NCBI GenBank assembly: GCA_007026445.1
Contig: VDMD01000110.1
Span: 1-64,000, forward strand
Direction of reading: 5' to 3'
Source of the DNA: Schizophyllum amplum
Lineage: Eukaryota > Basidiomycota > Agaricomycetes > Agaricales > Schizophyllaceae
DNA length: 64,000 bases
A program made the translations under genes and the position numbers. Under the pieces are notes generated by a model. It was not told the origin of the DNA. It saw only the letters and a program-made list of their open reading frames with translations, and ran no database searches. Of the stretch, positions 55,726 to 64,000 are shown piece by piece (positions within the stretch are counted from its first letter, which is position 1; each line of letters begins with the position of its first letter).

Positions 55726-57608
55726 ATGCAGAGTAACGACTCCCAGAGCGCTCCTACGCACCACAGCAGCTACTACCTCGATGAGGGCGACATCGTCGTG
55801 CGCGTAAGGGGTTCTTCAATGGCGGGCTTCGAATGGCGCGCTGATCGTAGTCCTTCCAGGCGCAGAACACGCTATTCCGCTTCCATGCCTTTCATCTGCA
55901 GCGCGCGACAGCCGTGTTCAATGAGGTCATTGAACGCAGCGGCCATGTTACGGTCGCACTGAGCGGCAGCGATGGTAATCCTCTCGTGCTCGACGGCGTA
56001 GAGCCGTCTGATTTCGAGAACTTGCTGTGGTTCTTCTACGAGTCGGGTACAAATGGTGCTTAATGCCTCCTACTTCGCTGTGTATCATCTCACTTGCAAA
56101 TTGATAGGTCCGGCATCGTCGACATGTCTTTGACACCAAGATGGGAATCTGTTCTACTGCTCGCTGAGAAGTTCGACATGCGCCGAGTCGCGAAGGTCGC
56201 CTGTTTTGCACTAGGCCGTGCCAAGGCTCTCGAGGACCTGCGGAAGATCACGCTGTGCCAAAAGTATTCCATGGGAAAAGATTGGGTGTTTGAAGAGCTC
56301 AAAGGCCTTGTCGCTCGCGAACAGCCGCTTTCGAGGGACGAGGGGCAGGGGCTAGGTACTTGCCTGGCCATCGTGCTGGCGGCCGCCCGTGAAAAGCTAC
56401 GCAAGATACCTCCTGGACCGCGACCCGATCGTTGTATCGGGTCGATGATGAAATGCCATATATGCGGGCGGAGTGGATACATCGAATGCGGCGCAGGCGC
56501 GCACTATTGCCGCGGAGGTGGCTATTGCGGCTCCTACATCTGCCCAGCTCTGCAGGCATATTATCTTTCGAAGGAGCTTCCGGACGCGGGAATGGTCGTA
56601 CAAGAGCTGGACTTATTTGAGCCACAAAGTAAGCCATGTCCACACTATTCCCTGAGTCGGAATTACCAGAAGCGCATACAGAGTGTTCATATGAGTTCCT
56701 TCAGATACAGCTCCAACCAACCAAACAGATGAAGTTCCGCTACCAAATGATACGCGTCAAAGAGGCCGCAAGCGGAAGCATGCAGACAGCAACGAAACGG
56801 CTATGCCTCCCGCGCCCGCGCCTGCGTCCGCGTCGACTGTGACCGTGCCGATGAAAGGAGACCTATATTTTCAGGTGATAGTTTGTAAGGCTATTGTTTT
56901 CTCGCTGAACGGTTACATCAGATTCAGGATTCCCTGTTCTGCACCCACTCCTTCCATCTGAAGAGAGCGTCCAATGTCTTCGCCGATATGTTGAGTCTCC
57001 AGAACGGCGACTCTTGTCTGGAAGGCAAGACGGAGGATCAACCAATCGTCCTCCCAGATGTCAAGGTATCCGAATTTCGAAGCCTGCTCTGGTTCTTGTA
57101 TGACTCGTCATATGAATGGTGTGCACCGTCATTGAATGCATGTAAGCTATACACTGATTGTCAACATCCGATCAGGTCGTGTAAGGCAGACCCCTGTACA
57201 TCGAAGAAGTGGGAGGAGGTCCTCAAAATCGCTGACATGTTCGACATGGACGAGGTTTGCAGGGTGGCAATCTACGCCCTGGACCACAACGTCGGCCTGT
57301 CGGATATACGGAAGATCTCGCTATGCGTTCGTCACGATATTGACAAGACATGGACGCTTGAGGCTATGAAGAATGTCTGTCTTCGCGAGGAGCCTATCAC
57401 AAAAGAAGAGGCGCGCGACCTGGGTGTCGATATGACTAGTCTCATCGCAGCGGCGCGCGAAACGGCTTTCAAAAAGGTACACGGTGCTAAGGTCTGTGCA
57501 TGCGGCTGATTCTACGTACATAGTCTCCATAACGCTTACGCCCAAATTCAGATCCCAGTCTCGCCAGAAGTCATGGAAACAATCGTGCAAGAAATTCTTT
57601 TCCAGTGA
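55726..57608 (+). CDS. Double-BTB protein, paralog E
   Basis: Fifth member, in tandem with D. Start MQSNDSQSAPTHHSSYYLDE reads into YYLDEGDIVVR; after the conserved intron, AQNTLFRFHAFHLQRATAVF, DFENLLWFFYES, and the helical block (RWESVLLLAEKFDMRRVAKVACFALG). The Cys/His motif is KCHICGRSGYIECGAGAHYC with two later Cys. The second BTB is introduced by MKGDLYFQ, then an intron, then SLFCTHSFHLKRASNVFADM, EFRSLLWFLYDSSYEW and WEEVLKIADMFDMDEVCRVAIYAL. The last exon ends EVMETIVQEILFQ. Here a Met lies just before the second BTB, so a separate second gene is formally possible, but the same exon design argues for fusion. Confidence 0.76.
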
Positions 57609-57845
57609 ACCTCTGGATGATGGCGCTGAGCGCTGGCGCTGGCGCTGCAGGAAACTTGATCTGGTGTAGCTCACCCGAAACAAAACTCAAAGGACTGCAT
57701 GTAGAGATCCATTATTATGCTTGAAGAGTCGTAAATATTCCGTAAGGTATCATAAGAGGGTATACAAGCACGACAGCAATCAGACCAAGGTAAGCACCAA
57801 CTACAAGGATCACAGAATCCGAGCCACAACCCATCGGGCATCTAC

Positions 57846-60800
57846 TTATGAACCAGCCGTCAGACACACGGCACGCATTGCAACCAACGCGCCTGCACTC
57901 TCGTCGAAGGGCAAGTCCACAGTAAAGAGCACGTCCCGCCTGTCGTTATTCAAGTACACGGGCAGGTTGACCAGGTTCGCATTGGACGTGTCGTCCGTCT
58001 GCACCCAGCGGATTTGCGACGGATTGAGGCGCACAGACTGGCCATCGTTGAGCACGAGCTGGTTCGAGTCCCACGATGCCCCCTCAAGTACGAGCCCTGT
58101 CATACGTTGAACGAAAGATGATGGGGCAGGCAGTAAATGAGCGTACCGTCGACAATGAAAGCGCTCGGGTCGTTGACCCGCTCGATGTCGAGCCGCAGGT
58201 TCAGCGTCTCCAGACTCCATTTCTTGCGATGGGCGACCGCCTGTCGTGTAGCCGTGATGTAGGCCTCGGGGAAGAACAGCCCGCCAAGCCAGACCTCCAC
58301 GTTGTTCAAGTTGTCCAGTCCAGCGATATGATCAAGCTGCGCAAGGCGGCGACCGAAGTCGGCGATCCAACCAGACACAGCCATCACGTGGTTGACTTTG
58401 TACCGCCGCCAGTGGTCGGGGATAGTACCTAAAGCATTGTCAGTGAAATGTGACAGTCTATAGTAAAGCACTGGACTGACCCTTGGTAAGCGCGCTCATC
58501 AAGGTTCGCAAATGGTTGGTCTGTTTAAGCTCGCCTAGGCAGACCTTGACAACGTCCGACATGTCCCTGCGGACCTGGGAAAGCAAGTTCTGGCCGATGC
58601 TGCCTTCGCGACTGAAAAGGCGGTACAGCGGGTCCTGGTTATCACCCGACTGCCTATCCAACGCGGCGAATTTCTTTGACGGACTGTCAGCAAGACGGTT
58701 ATGAGTCTGCGAGGCAAGACTAACCTCGGGTAGGTGAGCTAGCCATTCCCGACAGCGGTCGAGGAGCGCTCTCATCCAGGCTGGTTGCGCAGAAGTTTGT
58801 ACTTTAGATGAAGAGGCAGCGACGTCCTCGTCATCGTCCGCCAGCATTCGCATCTTGCGAAGCTTGCCCAGAAGCTCGTCACTAAAGACCAGTCAGTCAT
58901 TGAGGGGACCACGATGGACGGTGGCCATACCTTGTGCGATAGCTATCACACGTTCCGCCGTCGGCGGAAGGCTTAGCCAGGACGGTGGCTCGCGGTCAGG
59001 AAGGCCTTGCACCCAGGTCAAGAAGTGTTCCATCTTGGTCCCATCCGGCACCCCGAGCGCCTGGGCGCCACCAGTGCTTGGCACGAGCTCGAAGTCGATG
59101 TTGTACGCATGAGGCGTAAACAGCCCATCGACGAAGGAATTGACGATGCGCTGATCGAATCGCTGTCGACACGGCCGCCGTACACCGACTCCTTGACCAG
59201 CGTCCGAAGCGCATCCCAGGGGATAGCGGCGGGATCAACGTTAGCTTTGCCTTTCGACGCAGCTCCCAGCCATGCATCGATGGTACCGAATGCGGCGGCC
59301 ATGTCGGAGTCGTTGAAGTCGTACGTCTTGCTCCATCCGAGGGGCACATAGCGCAGACGCTCCTGTACGACAGCATGGAACCATGCCAGAAGGAAGTAGA
59401 GTCGAATCTTCTCAGCAGGGCCCTGGGATAGTCGCGATGGCGCAATAGACCGCAAGGAGTCGAGGAGGTTGGCCTTGACACCCGGAGGCGGCTCGTTCAT
59501 TATGAGCCGCGACTGGCGCAGGATGTTGGTAGGAATGGACGGGTTCGCTTCCATGGTGAGGAAAAGTCGGAAGTTGCGATGAGGGTTCAAGGTCTGCAGC
59601 TTCTTCTCCAGTTGTCCCAGCCAAGACGGAGCTAGATGCACGTTCTTCAACAGTACCCAAGTACCCTGGCGAGATGCAGCGGCGATAGCTTGATCTGCGA
59701 GCGAGAACCCTTCTTGAGAGCCCATGGCGACGGACGATGAGCGGGTGCCCGTATTCTTGATGAGACTTTCCACCCTGTAGCTGGCATCGTATCCAGGGAC
59801 AGACACCAAGCCTAGCGGTGTAGACGCTGGTACTTCGTCCGCGACAACTTCGCCAAGATCATAGCTAGCGACTTCGCCAAGGTCAGTCTGGAAGACGACA
59901 CGGACGAACGACGCCGTCGCTTGCAGCAGACGATCAGGGCGGAAGCACTTGATGATGAGCAGCTTGCGAACTTCCTCAACGGCAGCTATGCAAGATGTAA
60001 GGCTTAAGCGATAAGACTGGTCGCTCGATACTCACGTGTGCTAGCCTCCCAGGGTGTGGGTACCGAGTTCTCCGGAGCGCTTGCAGTCAAGAAGGAAGCC
60101 CACTGGCTCTCATTCTCCACGAAGTGAGATTGAACGGGCTTGAACATGGAGCTTTTGGCGTAAGCTTCCAACCTCTGCTGCTGATCGCTGGATAAAATGG
60201 AGCTGCGCTCGGCGGAGACGGCCGTGGCTACCCCTTCCCCGCTCTCCAGCAAGAACTCGATTTCGTCCGCTATCTCCTCAACGCCACGAAGTTTGACCTG
60301 TCCCAGCAATACCGCCAGTACGATTTGGTCACGGTACAGCAGAGCACGAGATGTGCGCTTGTACACGATCAAGAACAGGTCGTTCATGAGGACCTCGCGG
60401 CGTTGAGCATAGTCGGTGACGCCCTTCAGATGCGGATTGTGGTGAAGGATGTAGTCGAAAATGTCGAGGAAGAATCTGAGAGAGAATTGGTAGAAGTGAT
60501 TCACCAAGTTCAGCTGCTCCAAGACGAAGAAGACCGAGCTGCAGGCTTGCGCGAGCGGGAGGTACTCCGCAGTCACCTCCTCGACTTCTTTCATCACGAC
60601 GTCCGTCTCTTCGACCTTGCGGGTGATGTCAGCTGCTTCGCGCTTCAACGTCTCCAGCGTGTCGATGACTTTGTCGTCGTCGAGGATGTTGCCAGATGAC
60701 TCGTTCAAGGCCTGAAGAAGCAGCTTCTCCAGTGTGCGAAGGCGCAATCTGAATTCGCCTTGGACCTTCATCAAATCCGTGCGCTTGCGCTCGGTGTCTG

Positions 60801-63800
60801 GCCGCTCGACCTTGAGAACCTGATCTAGTGACTGGCTCTGTAGACTGCTGCGTGTCATGGTGAAGTTGACGAAGGTGACACGACTGCAGATGTCCGGCGA
60901 GAATTCGACGGATGGATCGCGCGTTGATAAGAACATGGTGAAGGCAGGTGAGAAGTCGATGTCCTGGCTGCCTAAGCGGATGAGTACTCGTCCACCAGTT
61001 CTGCGCAACTCCTTGTTGAGGACGGCGTTCAAGATTGGGTCGAGATGCTCGACGTCTTGGATAAGGAGCGGATTGCCAAATCGAAGAGCACTTTCCAGCA
61101 CCTTGAGGAAGGCTTCGTCCAAGAAGCTCGTCACAGTGATCTTGCGTTCTTTGTACTCGTTCATCAAAAACGTAGTTGCCTGCCCAGTGGGGTCGATGAT
61201 GAGAGGGTAGCGGTTGAAGCGCTTGAGCATGATGGCGTTCTCAGTCGTCAGCGTATCTGAGGGAAGCGACTTCTCCTGCCAGCTGAGTCGGTCGTCCGCC
61301 GTAGACAGGTACTCCGTGAAGGACAACTCCGGCTTGAACTTGATGTTCGCCTCGGAAAGATGGTTCGACCACTCTTGCCACATCACTTCGCGATAGTGCT
61401 GATCGAAGAAGCCACCGTATGCCAGGAAGGCAGCAGACAGCAAAACGTCGCCGACAATCGTGCTCATCTCGGCATCGAAGGTGCGGCTGCCAGACTCCCA
61501 GCGTCCCTTCTCGGAAGACAAACTTTCCAAAAGTTTCATGCTGCGGTCGACCTTGCTCTGCACGCGCTCCATCTCCGACTTGATAGCCTGCGTCTCGCTG
61601 ATGAGAAGAGCGTACTCGTCCTTGTACTTGGCAATCTTCCCCTCCAGCTCCGAGATCAGGTTGATAGCAACCTGCGCCTGCTGCTTCGTCGCCTCTGCTT
61701 GATCCTCCAGAGACTGCACCTCGTTGCGAAGAGGTTCAACCTTGTCGAGAATCTCTGAGAATCGGACCTGCGCGATGGCCCACTTGACAAGAGGTCCGCA
61801 AGCCTTGCTGGCACGCTGCACCATCTCAAAGTTGAACGACGGTCGGCTCAGGAAGTCGCGTTTCATGACGTCGCGAAGGTGCTTTGTCATCTGCGTGGTC
61901 GTGTCGAAGTTGACGATGCGCTGGATGAAATCATCGCGACGAATGATACCCTGCACAGTGCGCCAGCTATCGATCTTGTGGCCTAGGATCGTGCAGACCG
62001 ACTCCATGGCAAGCTTGACAGCCTCGGGCGGATTAGCCATCGTACGGACCTCCTGCAAGTGCTGCCTCTTGATATTGCTGACAGCGGACTGCGCGTCGAG
62101 TACGGCGGGTTCGGCGTCGGCAAGATCAGCCATTACAACAGCGCGTCGCTGTTCAATGTGCTTCTCCTGCTCGACGAGGGCGGCTTGAAGCTCGATGGAT
62201 GCAGCTTTCTTCTGCTCGGCCTCCTGTTGATCGGAGACCATGCGCTTCAACTTCTCGTTCGCCTCAGCATCCTTCGCCTGCAGCTGAGTTCGCTTGATAG
62301 CAAGACTCTTGCGCAGCTCCTCGACTTGAGTAACGGTGTCGCGCAGCTTGTCCAGGCCGACGTGCAGATGGCGTTGCTGTTCCTCCAGCTCGTCGCGTTT
62401 CTCGGAGTAGAGACGTACATAGTGGTTGATGCTGCGACGACATCAGCGAAGAGTAGTGAATAGAGAAAGGGTACTAACAAGTCGAGATAATGACGCGGCG
62501 TCACGTAGTTATAACGACCTTGACGGCGACTCAAACGCTGGTTGATCGCGTGGAGGCTGAGATGGACGTGAACCAAGGCGTTGACGACAGCGGTTCTGTG
62601 AACGGGCGGCACTTCCAAGTTTCTGTATGCAATGGGGAACAAGGCAGGAGGACTGTACGACGGCACGTCCAAGTCCAGAGTGTGCGTGAACTCCATGCCC
62701 ACTTGGTAGAATGCCTGGTCGGACCAGTCACCAAACCAATCAAGTACGCAACGATTGAACAAGGCAGGAGACGTCGCAGCTCGGGAAGCCAATCCGTTCT
62801 CCGGAGGGTTCATGGTGAAGACGACGTGCAGGTTCTTTGCCACTTGCTGCGTGAACCAGCGATAGAGCTCTTCGTGCGAGTCCAGCATCAAGCCGTCACG
62901 TTGCGAGCCCTCTTTGCAGGCTGTCATGAGCGACGCATGCTCATCGCCTTCAAAAAGACCGGGCACTTCGGCGTTGGCAAGTAGGGTGTTCATGCGTTCG
63001 AGGAAACCGGAGTCAAGGACGTTCGATTCGTCCATGATGAAGCAGATCTTCTCGCCCTTGCAGCCTGATCTGCGAAGTACCGTGCGCAGATCTTCGTCGA
63101 AGTCGTCTCCAGTGTACTTGTTGGACACCTTAATTTGGAATATGCTCAGGCCGTTCATCCAGGCGACGAAGCGGGATAGTGTTGTCTAACGTATGTGTTA
63201 GCCATTGCTCTCGTCGCGACTGAGTCAACGCACCTTTCCACTGCCACTGACACCAATCAACAGCAAGTGACCTTGTATCTGCCGGAACACACGATCTATA
63301 CGAAGGACATGATCGAGGACGTCGTTGAAAAGCACGAGCGGAACATCGAGTTCCTCCTCGTAGAACACACGCAGACGGGCTTTTGTGTACTCGCGTAGCG
63401 TCTCGCGATCCACCGGGATGTAGTTCTTGGAGGTCCAGTTGGAGAACAGAATCGGCCGGCCGAGAGCTTCGTCGCGGTTAACGGTGGGGAAGTGTTCCAT
63501 GGCAGCGGAGTCGATGTGTTCGTCTGTCCACTGTCGCTCCTCCTCGGAAACGAGACGATCCTGGAACAGTCGGAGGGCCTCATGTGCCCAGATACGAACA
63601 AGGCCCTCGACGGAAAGACTTCCATCGGCCTGATCGCCTCGTACAGACCGCGAACCCAGCGAGTAAGCTCACGCGGACTGTATACGTAGTGCGCCTGCAC
63701 GTCCGTCGTGAAGCGCTTTTGAGAAGCCAGGTAGAAGGACACCATAGCATCCGTGAGCGGCTCAGCGTATGTACGAAGGTTGGGGACGACCTTGAGGGGC

Positions 63801-64000
63801 AGCCCGATTGTACGTGCCGTAAATCTGCTTGAGCGAGACCTCGCCGGGGTAGTCGACCATAATAAGCGGGGCGTGACGTAGGAAACGATGACTGATAGGT
63901 ACTCGTCCGGGATCTGTGGGCGGATTGCAAGCACCGACGAATTGTATGCGCTCGAGCTTGACCCACGCCATGTCGCTTGTACGCCAGTAGCCGCCGTGTT
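57846..64000 (-). CDS. DYN1: Cytoplasmic dynein heavy chain, C-terminal part (5' end beyond window)
   Basis: The microtubule minus-end motor chain, used for nuclear migration and endosome transport. From the right edge: the end of AAA3 ([30 protein letters not shown]), AAA4 with a Walker A ([10 protein letters not shown], split by an intron; [11 protein letters not shown] as Walker B), the stalk coiled coil with the microtubule-binding head ([20 protein letters not shown] through [14 protein letters not shown]), AAA5 ([26 protein letters not shown]), AAA6 ([28 protein letters not shown]) and the C-terminal domain, ending RAVCLTAGS. Only the 5' part is missing. The frame is open throughout with few introns in the stalk. 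No lesion visible. Confidence 0.95.

Overview
This is a gene-dense, intron-rich fungal sequence. The introns are short (about 45-110 bp, GT...AG), the genes lie close together, and the composition is GC-rich. The gene set fits a filamentous basidiomycete, most likely a mushroom-forming or wood-decaying agaricomycete: secreted GH16 and GH43 cell-wall hydrolases, an HMG-box regulator, a Ran1-like kinase, a BAG protein, and an expanded family of BTB proteins. No gene here diagnoses the species.

Layout. At 21-1437 there is a candidate non-autonomous DNA element with 15-bp terminal inverted repeats. At 3.2-8.6 kb lie three paralogous GH16 endo-beta-glucanase genes; a fourth, diverged copy lies at 51.6-53.2 kb. 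From 9 to 34 kb runs a block of ordinary single-copy genes: a Ser-rich protein of unknown function, a Ran1-like kinase with an apparent frameshift, the mitochondrial fission adaptor Mdv1, a two-TM membrane protein, the Hsp90 co-chaperone p23/Sba1, a GH43-CBM35 exo-beta-1,3-galactanase, the vacuolar armadillo protein Vac8, the CCA-adding enzyme, an HMG-box factor and the DEAD-box helicase Rok1. A Mutator-like MITE (22.4-23.7 kb) sits inside this block.

From 34 to 57.6 kb the region is accessory. It holds five genes (A, B, C, D, E) and one fragment (F) of a family whose proteins carry two BTB domains with a Cys/His-rich motif between them. These are interrupted by a BAG-domain gene, a 715-bp MITE, an AT-rich inverted-repeat segment and a 6.06-kb LTR retrotransposon. 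The retrotransposon has 289-bp LTRs that read as identical and a 5-bp target duplication. Its single 1,715-codon ORF has Gag, an RT-thumb remnant and an RNase-H-like domain, but no protease, RT palm or integrase that I can see. The right edge (57.8 kb onward) is the C-terminal half of a cytoplasmic dynein heavy chain gene that runs off the window.

The housekeeping genes serve separate processes: mitochondrial division, vacuole inheritance, Hsp90 folding, tRNA maturation, ribosome assembly and microtubule transport. The GH16 and GH43 enzymes are likely secreted glucan and galactan hydrolases. The most unusual content is the double-BTB family and the non-autonomous retroelement that landed inside its cluster.
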